Of a stretch of 64,000 nt of DNA, positions 35,402-46,705 are shown piece after piece. Under the pieces are notes generated by a model. That model was not told the origin of the DNA and searched no databases. It saw only the letters and a list, made by a program, of their open reading frames with translations. The translations under genes were made by a program, and so were the position numbers. The stretch lies in the NCBI RefSeq assembly GCF_027497355.1, contig NZ_CP114909.1:5843501-5907500 (forward strand), given 5' to 3'. The stretch comes from Micromonospora sp. WMMA1947. Its GTDB lineage: Bacteria > Actinomycetota > Actinomycetes > Mycobacteriales > Micromonosporaceae. Position 1 is the stretch's first letter. Each line of letters opens with the position of its first letter.

Positions 35402-35653
35402 ATGACCACTCCTTACCAGCAGTACCCGCAGGGCGTCTCGGACAAGAGCAAGGTCGTCGCGGGTGTGCTCCAGATCCTCCTCGGCGGCTTCGGCATCGGC
35501 CGGTTCTACATGGGCGACACCAAGACCGGTGTCATCCAGCTCATCGTCACGCTCGTGACGTGCGGTATCGGCGCGATCTGGGGCCTCGTCGACGGCATCC
35601 TGATCCTCGTCAACGGTGGCGTCGACGGGCAGGGCCGCCCGCTGCGCGACTGA
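35402..35653 (+). CDS. TM2-domain membrane protein
   Basis: The ATG at 35402 gives 83 residues. A short cytosolic N-terminus (MTTPYQQYPQGVSDKSK) precedes a TM2 domain: two membrane helices linked by GGFGIGRFYMGDTKTGVIQ, ending in IWGLVDGILILVNGG. No Shine-Dalgarno is present, and TATTGT at 35388-35393 would place transcription start next to the ATG, so the mRNA may be leaderless. TM2 proteins are small membrane proteins of unclear function. A strong hairpin follows at 35668. Confidence 0.88.
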   Translation: MTTPYQQYPQGVSDKSKVVAGVLQILLGGFGIGRFYMGDTKTGVIQLIVTLVTCGIGAIWGLVDGILILVNGGVDGQGRPLRD

Positions 35654-35667
35654 GCGCAGACACACGA

Positions 35668-35704
35668 AAGGGGCCGCGCGGTGCGTCGCACCGCGCGGCC
35701 CCTT
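35668..35704. terminator. Strong bidirectional terminator hairpin
   Basis: Perfect 18-base arms AAGGGGCCGCGCGGTGCG (35668-35685) and CGCACCGCGCGGCCCCTT (35687-35704) around a single T. It lies between the rightward TM2 gene and the end of the leftward Nudix gene, with A- and T-rich edges on both sides, so it can stop transcription from both. Confidence 0.85.
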
Positions 35705-35720
35705 CGTCGTCCGTCCCGGA

Positions 35721-38101
<2,381 letters not shown>

Positions 38102-38309
38102 TCAGCAGAGTGATCACGCGATCCACGGGATTCCACGGTAACACCATCCGGACCGTGAGCCGGCGTCGCACTCGCTGTCGGCGCATGTGGGGCCGGTGCC
38201 GGCCCTTGATCGACCCCACCTCGCCGATGTGGTGCCTTCCGCCGGGCCTCGACCCCGCCACCTCCCCGAGCCGGCGGGGCGGCAGACCTGGCGGGCCGCG
38301 CGGGCGGGG

Positions 38310-40688
38310 TCAGCCGGCGGGGATCTCCGAGGACGCCGGGGTCGGCTGCGCGGGCACCCGCGCCCCGCGGGCCGTGCCGGCGGCGCGCGGCCCGTCCGGC
38401 GCCTCCGTGCCGGCGGAGTCCGCGCCGTCCGGTCCGACCGGCTCCCCGGCCTCCCCCGGGTCGCCGGCAGCCGGCCGACCACCACCCGCACCGTCGCCGG
38501 CCGGGGCGTCGCCGGCCGCGCCGCCCCTGGAGGACTTGTCCGGGCCGCCCGGTGGGACCGCGCCCGTCTCGCCGCCGCCACGCCCGCTGTCGGGCACCGT
38601 ACGGTCGGTGGAGTGGTCGAGCACCCGCAGCGCCGCCAAGGCCGCCATCGGCACCACGAGCGCCGCCGCCGCGCCCGCCACGTCCAGCGCCGACCCGCCG
38701 AGGACACCGCCCAGCCCGACCGCCACGCCGGTGCCGGCCATCGCCGCCCGGATCGCCGGGTAGATGCCGAACAGCCGCAGCAGCCCGCCCCACGGCTGGA
38801 GCAGCGCGAGCCAGACCAGCGCGGCCCCGGCCAGGGCCAGCACTGTCAGCGGGCTGTTCACCAGCGTCTGGATGTTGGCGCTGCTGGACCGGTGCACGGT
38901 GAGCCCGCCGGTCCCGTCGCCCACAGCGGCCAGGAACCGGCCCAGGCTGCCCCGCTCGTCGGCCGGACGGCCGAGGTCGACCAGGGCGAAGCCGACGGTG
39001 ACCGCCAGCGCGGCCATGGTGGCCCAGGCCAGCCGGCTCACGGTGAGCCAGCCGCCGCTGCAGATCGCGGCCGCGACGCTCACCCCGGCGGTGAGCGCGA
39101 TCGCGCCGATCGAGTCGGCGCCCAGGTACGGGCTGCCCACGACCACCACGGCCAGCCCGCCGACAGTCACCATCACCATCGGCCGCCAGCCCTTGCGGAA
39201 CCGCTGGGCGAGCCAGCCGCCGCACAGCAGCGCCCCGGCGATGAACACGCCCAGCCCGACGGTGCCGAGCCCGGCGTACCGGCCGCCCTCCAGCGCCGAG
39301 TAGCCGACCACGCCGTTGAGCTGCAACCGGGAGCCGGTGAGCACGTCCACGCCGACGACGAGCGTGGCCAGCCCGGCGACCGCGCCGAGCGGGCCGAGCG
39401 TGCGCTCGTGCCCCGGGCTGAACCGGACCAGGGCGGTGCCGCCGACGATCAGCAGCGCGGTCACCGAGGCGTACCAGAGCCCGGCGTGGTCCCCGCGCCA
39501 CCAGGGCACGGCGTCGGCGAGCAGCGCCGCGGGCACGGCGAGCGCGGCGGCGATCAGCATCAGCTCCACCACGGCGACGATGCGCGGGGACACCGGTTCC
39601 GGCCCGTGCGGGCCGGCGAGGCGGCGGGCGCGGCGCAGCAGCGGCAGCACCGCCACCGCGAGGGCCAGCTGCGCGGCGGCCAGCAGCGTGAAGAACCAGC
39701 CGGCGACGCGGCGCTGGGCGGCGGCCTCCCGGTCCGCGTCGGCGGGCGCCTCGATCGCGGCCCGCAGGTCGTCCGGCCGGTCGTCGACGGTCACCGCGGG
39801 CCGCCCGAGGAACGCCCGTTCCGGCATCGGCTTGTCGAGCACGGCGAGCACCGTCGGGGCCAGGTCGATCAGTTGCAGGTAGCCGGACCGGGCGGTGCTG
39901 GGCGAGGTCAGCCAGCCGCCCTCCCAGCCCGGTCCGTCGGCGATCGCGACGTGCAGCCGCGCCGGGGATTCGGTGTCGGACACGCCCGCGACGAGCACCA
40001 GCGACCGCGGTGGCCGGGCGGCGAGCACCCGGGCCAGCCGGGCGTCGGCCTGCCGTGCCTGCGCGGCCCGTGCGGCCGGGTCGTCGTCGTCGACGGTGCC
40101 GACGTCGACGATGCTCAGCACGCAGGAGCCGAGCAGTTCCGCCGGGTTCTCGGGGAGCGTGGGCGCGTACCTGTCGACCCGGCCGAACGGGCGGGCGGCG
40201 GCCACGGCGGCGCCCGGCCCGACCGCCACCGAGCAGCGCACCGACTCGGCCAGCGCGCCGGGTGTGGCACCCCAGGACAGCTGCTCCTGGTTGTGCACGA
40301 CCGCGCTGGGCTGGTCGGGCAGGTTCGCGCCGATGCCGTCGGGCCGTTCGACAGTGACAGCGGTGGCCGGGCAGCCGCCGCCCGGGCGGGTGCCGGGCCA
40401 GGCGGCGAAGTTCCCCGCGCCGAGCGTGAGCCAGCCGTCGACCGGGCAGGTGGGGCGGTGCGCGGAACGTACCGAGAGGGACCCGATCGCGCCCTGCTCG
40501 GCCATTCGCCACAGTGTCGGCGTGTTCTCCGGGTCGACGTCGTCCCACCGCAGGCCCGCCGCGCCGACGAGCACCACGTAGTCGGCGTTCGGCCGGGACG
40601 CGCCGTCGTCCGGGCGGGCGGACAGCGCGGTGATGCCCAGCGCCACCACGACCAGGGTCAGCAGCACCGGGGTCAGTCTGCGCAGCAT
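38310..40688 (-). CDS. Membrane protein with alkaline-phosphatase-like domain
   Basis: The ATG at 40688 overlaps the stop of the glycosyltransferase gene (ATGA) and gives 792 residues. After an N-terminal membrane helix, residues about 35-340 look like an extracellular alkaline phosphatase/sulfatase-superfamily domain (YVVLVGAAGLRWDDVDPENT; PTLWRMAEQGAIG). About ten membrane helices (360-680) and a Pro/Gly-rich cytosolic tail follow. The usual nucleophile Ser/Thr near the first Asp is replaced by Ala-Gly, so catalysis is doubtful. Its place with MurJ and a GT4 enzyme suggests a part in envelope polymer handling. Confidence 0.8.
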   Translation of the reverse strand: MLRRLTPVLLTLVVVALGITALSARPDDGASRPNADYVVLVGAAGLRWDDVDPENTPTLWRMAEQGAIGSLSVRSAHRPTCPVDGWLTLGAGNFAAWPGTRPGGGCPATAVTVERPDGIGANLPDQPSAVVHNQEQLSWGATPGALAESVRCSVAVGPGAAVAAARPFGRVDRYAPTLPENPAELLGSCVLSIVDVGTVDDDDPAARAAQARQADARLARVLAARPPRSLVLVAGVSDTESPARLHVAIADGPGWEGGWLTSPSTARSGYLQLIDLAPTVLAVLDKPMPERAFLGRPAVTVDDRPDDLRAAIEAPADADREAAAQRRVAGWFFTLLAAAQLALAVAVLPLLRRARRLAGPHGPEPVSPRIVAVVELMLIAAALAVPAALLADAVPWWRGDHAGLWYASVTALLIVGGTALVRFSPGHERTLGPLGAVAGLATLVVGVDVLTGSRLQLNGVVGYSALEGGRYAGLGTVGLGVFIAGALLCGGWLAQRFRKGWRPMVMVTVGGLAVVVVGSPYLGADSIGAIALTAGVSVAAAICSGGWLTVSRLAWATMAALAVTVGFALVDLGRPADERGSLGRFLAAVGDGTGGLTVHRSSSANIQTLVNSPLTVLALAGAALVWLALLQPWGGLLRLFGIYPAIRAAMAGTGVAVGLGGVLGGSALDVAGAAAALVVPMAALAALRVLDHSTDRTVPDSGRGGGETGAVPPGGPDKSSRGGAAGDAPAGDGAGGGRPAAGDPGEAGEPVGPDGADSAGTEAPDGPRAAGTARGARVPAQPTPASSEIPAG

Positions 40689-41821
40689 CAGCGGTTCCCG
40701 GTGGAGAGCTGGGGTGTCAGCTCGGCGTAGAGGCCGGCGAGCGCGGCCACGGTGTCCGCCTCGGTGGGCCAGGTCGCGGCCCGCGCCGTGCCGCGACGGG
40801 CCAGGTCGTCCCGGCGTACGGGGTCGTCGAGCAGGTCGCGCACCGCCGCGTCGATCGCGTCCACGTCGCCGGGCGGCACCAGCACGGCCGCGTCTCCGAC
40901 CAGGTCCGGCAGCCCGCCGACGGCGGTCGCGACGAGCGGTACGCCGGCCCGCAGCGCCTCCTGCGCGAACAGCTGGCGGGCCTCCCAGTCGCTCGTCACC
41001 ACCGCCAGGTCGGCGCCGCCCAGCAGGTCCGCCACGTCGGTACGATGCCCGAGCAGCGTCACCGGCGCGCGGGCGGCCGAGATCCGGGCGGCCAGCGGCA
41101 GGTACGCCGGACCGCTGCCGGCGATCACGACGAGCGGGGCGGGGGTGCGGGTCCGCCAGCGGGCGGCGGCGTCGATCAGCACGTCGTACCGCTTCTGCGG
41201 GTGCAGCCGGCCCACCGAGAGGATCAGCGGACGGTCGGCGGCCACGTCGAACTCGGCGCGTACCGCCGCGCGGCGGCGGCGCGGCGCGGGCAGCGCCGGC
41301 GCGGCGACCGGGGCCAGGCGGGCGTCGGCGGCGCCGAGCGCGGCGGCGCGGTCGACCAGGTCGGCGGAGGCGCCCAGGGCGACCCGCACGGACCGGGCGA
41401 CGACCCGCTCGACCAGCCGGGACACCGCGCCGCGCAGGCCACCGGCGAGGACCGCGTTGTGCCAGGTGACCACGAGCGGCGCGGCGGGCCGGGCGAGCGC
41501 GGCGACCAGGCCGGCGCGCAGCCCGTGCGCGTGCACCACGTCGACCGGTGTGTCCGCGAGCGCCCGGCGCAGCGCGGTGACCGCGCGCGCGTCGCCCGGC
41601 GTGGGGCTGGCCGGAATCTCCACCGGCGTGAACCGCGCTCCGGCCCCGGTGAAGTCGAACTGTTCCTCGGTGGCGGCCGGGCCGCAGACCAGCACGGACG
41701 CGCCGGCCTCCGTCAGCCCCCGGCTGATCGAGCGGACGTGCTGCCCGACCCCGCCGGTGCTGGAGGCGAGAACCAGGGCCACCGACCCGGGCCAGCGCGG
41801 TGCCGGCGAGGCGTCCGTCAT
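40688..41821 (-). CDS. GT4-family glycosyltransferase
   Basis: The 377-residue protein has the two-Rossmann GT-B layout: an N-terminal domain starting VALVLASSTGGVGQHVRSI, and a C-terminal domain with LSVGRLHPQKRYDVLIDAAA and the nucleotide-sugar motif EARQLFAQEALRAGVPLVAT (conserved Glu pair). It should transfer an activated sugar to an envelope acceptor. Both ends overlap neighbours by four bases (murJ upstream, the membrane phosphatase-like gene downstream), so the three genes are translated together. Confidence 0.9.
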   Translation of the reverse strand: MTDASPAPRWPGSVALVLASSTGGVGQHVRSISRGLTEAGASVLVCGPAATEEQFDFTGAGARFTPVEIPASPTPGDARAVTALRRALADTPVDVVHAHGLRAGLVAALARPAAPLVVTWHNAVLAGGLRGAVSRLVERVVARSVRVALGASADLVDRAAALGAADARLAPVAAPALPAPRRRRAAVRAEFDVAADRPLILSVGRLHPQKRYDVLIDAAARWRTRTPAPLVVIAGSGPAYLPLAARISAARAPVTLLGHRTDVADLLGGADLAVVTSDWEARQLFAQEALRAGVPLVATAVGGLPDLVGDAAVLVPPGDVDAIDAAVRDLLDDPVRRDDLARRGTARAATWPTEADTVAALAGLYAELTPQLSTGNR

Positions 41822-43515
41822 GAGGAAACGGTCTCCCTTCCGTCACCCCGCTCGCCGGGGTGCTGCTGCGCCGGCGGGCCGTCGTCCCCGCCGGCCGGGC
41901 GTCGCCGGCGTAGCCGGCGGGTCACGGTCGCGAGCAGCGGCCGCAGGTCGCGAGCGTCGGTCAGCCAGGCGACGGCGAGGAACAGGACACCGACCACGAC
42001 CCCGGACAGCATGCCCTGCGCGAGGGCCCACGGTGTCGTCGGGGTGCCGTCACCGAGCCCGGCGAGTCCCGCCGCGACGGCCGCCCCGCCGGCTGCGGCG
42101 ACGACGGCGGCGAGCAGCCCGGCGGCGCCGGCCCGGCCGGCCCCGGCCAGCGCCTCGCCGCCGGCGGCCCGCCGGACCGCGGCGATCAGCAGCGCGCCGA
42201 GCAGCAGCATGCCGGCCGAGGTCGCCAGCGTCACCGCGAGCACCCGGTCGGCCAGCGGTGCCACCTGGGCGGCCACCACGGCCAGCGCGGGCACGCTGAG
42301 CCAGCCCAGCGCCGTGGCGACGGTGGCCGCGCGGGTCTCGCCCCGGGCGTACAGCGCGCGGGTGAGGACCGCGAACAGGCCGTAGCCGACCAGGCCGGGC
42401 GCGAACCCGGCGATCCCGGCCGCCGCGGTGCGCGCGTCCAGGGGATCGGAGAAGAAGAAGTGCCCGACCGGGATCGCGGTGCCGACGAGCGCGGCGGCGC
42501 CGAGCAGGCTGAGCAGCACGACCCCGCGTACCGCCGGGGCCAGCGTCTGCCGGTAGGCGCGCTCGTCGCCGGTGGCCCGCGCCGCCACGAGCGTCGGGTA
42601 CGCGGCCACCGCGAGCGGCACCGCCAGCACCGCCCAGGGCAGGAAGTAGACGGTCTGCGCGAGGTTGTAGACGCTGACGTCGGCGGTGCGGCCGTACGTG
42701 ACCTGGTTGAGCGCGACCACCAGGGCGATCTGCTGGGCGGCCACGGTGACCGCCCCGGCGACCACCAGACCGCCGACCCGGGCGCGGGCGTCGGCCGGGA
42801 AGCGGTAGCCCGGACGAATCCGCAGCCGCAGCCGGCGCACCGGGATCAGCAGCGACAGCGAGAGCACCACCACGCCGAGCGTGGTCCCGGCAGACAGCAG
42901 CAGCTCGCCGCCGCGACCGGCCTCCCCGATCGTGGCCAGCCGCCCCTCGGCAGCGGTGAAACCGAGGTAGACGGCGATGACCGTGACGCTGGACAGCAGC
43001 GGCGCGATCACCGGCCAGGCGAAGCGGCGGTGCGCCTGGAGCACGCCGGTCAGCACGATCCCCACGCCGTACAGCGGCAACTGCGGCGCGAACACCCGCA
43101 GCATCCGCGCGCCGGACGCCTGCTGGGCCTCGCTGAGACCGTTTCCGATCAGGCCGGGCAGCGGGTCGGCGGACACCGCCAGCAGCACCGCCAGCGGCAC
43201 CAGCAGGCTCAGCGTCCAGGTCAGCAACGCGCCGGTGGTGGCGGCCACCGCGCGCCGGTCACCCGCCTCGACGGCGCCGGCCAGCAGCGGTACGACCAGA
43301 CTGGCGAGCGCCCCGCCGGCGACGATCTCGAAGATGAAGTTCGGGACGTAGTTGGCCACCAGGTAGGCGCCGCCGAGATCGGTCGGGCCCAGCATCCAGG
43401 TGAACACGGCGGTACGGCCGAAGCCGGCGAGCCGGCTGAGCACGGTGAGGACGGCGATGAGGGCGGCCGCCCCGGCGACCCGGCCGGCGGCGGCGAGAGG
43501 AGCCGGTTTCGTCAC
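41818..43515 (-). CDS. murJ: Lipid II flippase MurJ (MviN)
   Basis: From the GTG at 43515 the protein has 565 residues with about 14 membrane helices. Signature segments are VLSRLAGFGRTAVFTWMLG near the N-terminus and NFIFEIVAGGALASLVVPL. MurJ moves lipid II across the membrane for peptidoglycan synthesis. The actinobacterial version usually carries a large C-terminal pseudokinase domain; here the C-terminus is a short basic/Gln-rich tail, so this is a short form. It starts one base after the stop of the MraY/WecA-like gene. Confidence 0.92.
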   Translation of the reverse strand: MTKPAPLAAAGRVAGAAALIAVLTVLSRLAGFGRTAVFTWMLGPTDLGGAYLVANYVPNFIFEIVAGGALASLVVPLLAGAVEAGDRRAVAATTGALLTWTLSLLVPLAVLLAVSADPLPGLIGNGLSEAQQASGARMLRVFAPQLPLYGVGIVLTGVLQAHRRFAWPVIAPLLSSVTVIAVYLGFTAAEGRLATIGEAGRGGELLLSAGTTLGVVVLSLSLLIPVRRLRLRIRPGYRFPADARARVGGLVVAGAVTVAAQQIALVVALNQVTYGRTADVSVYNLAQTVYFLPWAVLAVPLAVAAYPTLVAARATGDERAYRQTLAPAVRGVVLLSLLGAAALVGTAIPVGHFFFSDPLDARTAAAGIAGFAPGLVGYGLFAVLTRALYARGETRAATVATALGWLSVPALAVVAAQVAPLADRVLAVTLATSAGMLLLGALLIAAVRRAAGGEALAGAGRAGAAGLLAAVVAAAGGAAVAAGLAGLGDGTPTTPWALAQGMLSGVVVGVLFLAVAWLTDARDLRPLLATVTRRLRRRRPAGGDDGPPAQQHPGERGDGRETVSS

Positions 43516-43516
43516 G

Positions 43517-44380
43517 TCAGTCCGGGAGCCGGCCCAGCTCGTCGAGGTGCCGCAGCCCCGGCGTGGACGCGATGACCTGGGTGAAGCTGACCTTCTCGCT
43601 GGCCGCGGTGAGCGCGGCGAGCACGGCCAGCACACCGGCCCGGCCCAGCGGCCCGGTACGCGCGGCCAGGCTCACCCCGAGCAGCGCGCCGAGCGCGTTG
43701 GCGCCGCTGTCGCCGACCATCACCCGCTCACCGAGGTCGTCGCCGACCAGCGCGGCCGACGCTCCCACCGCGCCCGCCGCGACGCCGCCGTACGGGCCGG
43801 TGGTCAGCGGCGCGCCGAGCAGCATGCCGGACTTCAGCGCCCGGCCGGGCCGCAGGTCGAGCAGGTTGACCAGGTTGGCGGTGCCGGCCACCACGCCGGC
43901 GCCGAGCAGCACGTCGAGCCCTCGGCCGAACGCCCCGGCCCGCCGGCGGCGCGGGTGCGCGGCGACCCGCCGGTCGGCGGCGAGCAGCGCGGCGGCGCCC
44001 AGCCCGGCCACGCCCACCCCGGCGACCTTGACCATCCCGGCGGTGACCTGACCCTCGCGCAGCGCGGCGAGGTGCCCGGCGAACCCCTTGGCGGCCTTCT
44101 GCTCGGGGCGCGCGCCGACCACGTCGTCGTAGAGGCCGACAGCGCCCGCGCCGAGCCCGGCGACGAGTGCGGCGGCGCCGGCCGGGGCGCTACCGGCGCC
44201 GAGCGCGGCTCCGGTGGCCGCGCCGACGGCCAGGGCCGGACCGGCGGCCAGGGTCACGGTGCGGCCCCGGTAGTTGGTGCGCTCCAGCGCCGGCCCGCCC
44301 GGCGACGTGCGCGTCTGGCGCAGCACGTAGCGGGCGGCCAGCGCGCCCGCGCCCACAGCGAGCAGCCGACCCAGTCTCAC
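43517..44380 (-). CDS. MraY/WecA-like membrane protein
   Basis: A GTG at 44380 with GGAGG upstream gives 287 residues. It has about eight hydrophobic helices and three motifs of the polyprenyl-phosphate sugar-phosphate transferase superfamily: VGLYDDVVG (Asp pair), GTANLVNLLDLRPGRALK, and VMVGDSGANALGALLG. It is shorter than true MraY (about 360 residues) and starts later in the fold. It may transfer a sugar phosphate to a lipid carrier or be a degenerate relative. The 1-base gap to murJ supports an envelope role. Confidence 0.72.
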   Translation of the reverse strand: MRLGRLLAVGAGALAARYVLRQTRTSPGGPALERTNYRGRTVTLAAGPALAVGAATGAALGAGSAPAGAAALVAGLGAGAVGLYDDVVGARPEQKAAKGFAGHLAALREGQVTAGMVKVAGVGVAGLGAAALLAADRRVAAHPRRRRAGAFGRGLDVLLGAGVVAGTANLVNLLDLRPGRALKSGMLLGAPLTTGPYGGVAAGAVGASAALVGDDLGERVMVGDSGANALGALLGVSLAARTGPLGRAGVLAVLAALTAASEKVSFTQVIASTPGLRHLDELGRLPD

Positions 44381-44439
44381 GGGACCTCCTCGATCCGGAC
44401 TTCGAACGCGACGCGGCACGGACCGGGCGGCCCGCAGGG

Positions 44440-45381
44440 TCACCGGGGCAGTGTAGGCACCCGGGAGGTGGCGTTGTCGCCCACGCCGTACTGGCCGGTC
44501 TTCTTGTCGGTGAGCTGCTGCGCCAGGGCGAGGCTGGTGCCCAGCTGGCCCTGCACGGTGTTGGCGTTGTCGACGGTGGAGATGGTCTGCGACAGCACCG
44601 GGTCGCCGCGGACCACGGAGACCAGGTTCCCGCCGGTCGAGCCCATGCCGGCGACCACGAGCGCGCCGGCCCGGTCGAACTGCTCGGCGATCTTCACCAC
44701 CGACTCGTCCTTCTTCGCGGAGTCCTTGTCCACGTACGGCTGGCCGGTGACCATCACCACCGCCTCGGCGGCGGCGGAGATCTTGTCTGCCGGGGTGAGG
44801 TACCCGGCGGTGGCGTACTGCTCCAGCACGGCGCGCCGGTCGGCCTCGCTGACCGGCGGGCTTCCGGCCGGGCGGTCGACCAGGACGTTCGCCAGCAGGG
44901 CGCTGGAGGTCTCCACGCCGTGCCCGTTGCCGGGCAGGTTGCCGGTGGGGGCGCTGTTCGGCCGGGCCGCGGTGACCGCCAGTTCCAGCAGGTTGTTGTT
45001 GCTGTCCGGGTTGACGAACTTGTCCTGCACGTCGATGCGGCCGGTGACGTCGGCGCCGGCGGTCTGGAGCATCTTCACCACGCCGTCGGCCTGGTCCCGG
45101 CCGCTGGGCAGGGTGAGCACCAGCACCCGGCGGCCGGTCAGCTTGCCCGGCAGGACGAGCTGGGCCATCTCGGCGGCGAATTCCTCCTCGGTCTCCAGCT
45201 GCTTCTGCATGCTGTTGACCGACTGGCGCATCAACGAGTTGTCCTTGCGCAGGCCGTTGACGTTCTCCCGGAGCGAGTCGGCGACCGGGCCGTTGAGGGC
45301 GGCGGTGCCGACCACCAGGCCGATCGCCAGTGCCAGGAACACCGCGGTCAGGGACACCACGTGGTAGCGAAAGTTGATCAC
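44440..45381 (-). CDS. MctB-family channel/copper protein
   Basis: The 313-residue protein opens MINFRYHVVSLTAVFLALAI, a single membrane helix typical of the MctB (Rv1698) family. A coiled coil (about 35-70) and a large soluble domain follow. In mycobacteria the protein is linked to copper export and outer-membrane channels. In this genus there is no mycolic outer membrane, so the role may differ. Its place next to steA is conserved in actinobacteria. It lies 27 bases after steA. Confidence 0.85.
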   Translation of the reverse strand: MINFRYHVVSLTAVFLALAIGLVVGTAALNGPVADSLRENVNGLRKDNSLMRQSVNSMQKQLETEEEFAAEMAQLVLPGKLTGRRVLVLTLPSGRDQADGVVKMLQTAGADVTGRIDVQDKFVNPDSNNNLLELAVTAARPNSAPTGNLPGNGHGVETSSALLANVLVDRPAGSPPVSEADRRAVLEQYATAGYLTPADKISAAAEAVVMVTGQPYVDKDSAKKDESVVKIAEQFDRAGALVVAGMGSTGGNLVSVVRGDPVLSQTISTVDNANTVQGQLGTSLALAQQLTDKKTGQYGVGDNATSRVPTLPR

Positions 45382-45408
45382 GCTTGCAGCCTCTTGATCG
45401 TCGGGGAG

Positions 45409-46587
45409 CTAAAAGAGCTGGCCGAGCTGGAACACGAAATTGTCCCACCATTCGGAGACCACGCCCAGATACGCCTTCCCGACGGTGGAGACCGCCACCG
45501 CGGAGGCCATCGCGGCCACCGCCGACAGGACCAGCAGCAGCAGCGACGACCCGGAGATGCTCTGCCGGTAGAGCCGGCTGACGCCCTTGGCGTCGACCAG
45601 CTTGCCGCCCACCTTCAACCGGGTCAGGAACGTCGACGCCATGCCGCCGCGCCCCTTGTCGAGGAACTCCACCAGGGTGGCGTGGGTGCCGACGGCCACC
45701 AGCAGCGAGGCGCCCTTCTCGTCGGCGAGCAGCATGGCCAGGTCCTCGCTGGTGGCCGCCGCCGGGAAGGTGATCGCCGGTACGCCGAGCCCGTTGACCC
45801 GGGCCAGGCCCGGCGCCCGCCCGTCCGGGTAGGCGTGCACGATCACCTCGGCGCCGCAGCGCAGCACGTCGTCGGTGACCGAGTCCATGTCGCCGATGAT
45901 CATGTCGGGCGTGTAGCCCGCCTCGACCAGCGCGTCGGCCCCGCCGTCGACGCCGATCAGCACCGGCTTGAACTCCCTGATGTACGGGCGCAGCACGTCC
46001 AGGTCGGCCTTGTAGTCGTAGCCGCGCACCACGATCAGGCAGTGCCGGCCCTGGATGTGGGTCTGGATCTCCGGTACGCCGACGCCGTCGAGCAGCAGGT
46101 CGCGTTCCTGCCGCAGGTAGTCCATCGTGTTGGCGGCGAACGCCTCCAACTGCACCGACAGGCCCTCCCGGGCGTCGGCCATCGACTTGGCCACGGTTTC
46201 GGCGTCCTGCAACGTGCCGTGCGCGACCGGCTCCTCGCCGGCGAAGACGGTGTTGCCCTCGATGCGGACCCGGTCGCCCTCGCGGACCTGCTCGAAGACG
46301 CTCTCACCGAGATCGTCCAGCAGCGGGATGCCGGCCGAGATCAGCACCTCCGGACCGAGGTTGGGATAGCGGCCGGAGACCGACGGCTTGGCGTTGAGGA
46401 CCGCCGCCACACCCACCGCGACGAGCGAGTCGGCTGCCACCCGGTCCAGGTCGACGTGGTCGATGACCGCGATGTCGCCCGGCCGCAGCCGCCCGACCAG
46501 CCGTTTCGTCCGGCGGTCGAGGCGTGCGGTGCCGACGATGGAGCCCGGCTCCGGGTTCCGGCTCCGGCGCAGTATGGGTAGACGCAT
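45409..46587 (-). CDS. steA: Cytokinetic ring protein SteA
   Basis: I use the ATG at 46587, eight bases after AGGA; an ATG nine bases earlier would be too close to that site. The 392-residue product has a thiamin-pyrophosphokinase-like core (IVVRGYDYKADLDVL; PDMIIGDMDSVTDDVL) and a C-terminal membrane helix (LLLLVLSAVAAMASAVAV). SteA acts with SteB at the division septum in corynebacteria and binds peptidoglycan hydrolase regulators. It lies between recN and mctB in conserved order. Confidence 0.88.
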   Translation of the reverse strand: MRLPILRRSRNPEPGSIVGTARLDRRTKRLVGRLRPGDIAVIDHVDLDRVAADSLVAVGVAAVLNAKPSVSGRYPNLGPEVLISAGIPLLDDLGESVFEQVREGDRVRIEGNTVFAGEEPVAHGTLQDAETVAKSMADAREGLSVQLEAFAANTMDYLRQERDLLLDGVGVPEIQTHIQGRHCLIVVRGYDYKADLDVLRPYIREFKPVLIGVDGGADALVEAGYTPDMIIGDMDSVTDDVLRCGAEVIVHAYPDGRAPGLARVNGLGVPAITFPAAATSEDLAMLLADEKGASLLVAVGTHATLVEFLDKGRGGMASTFLTRLKVGGKLVDAKGVSRLYRQSISGSSLLLLVLSAVAAMASAVAVSTVGKAYLGVVSEWWDNFVFQLGQLF

Positions 46588-46705
46588 CGTGACCATCCTG
46601 GCATGTGAGGCAGGTTTTGCTGTCGCGACATGCCTGAGCAGGGCCGCCTACCCAGGGAAGCACACCGGAACGCGTGCCGGTGTGCTTGCGCTCACAATCG
46701 GGGTA

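Noticed and set aside
38310..41846. A 1178-codon minus frame
   Set aside because: The upstream third lies in the wrong frame of the GT4 gene; the true start is the ATG at 40688.
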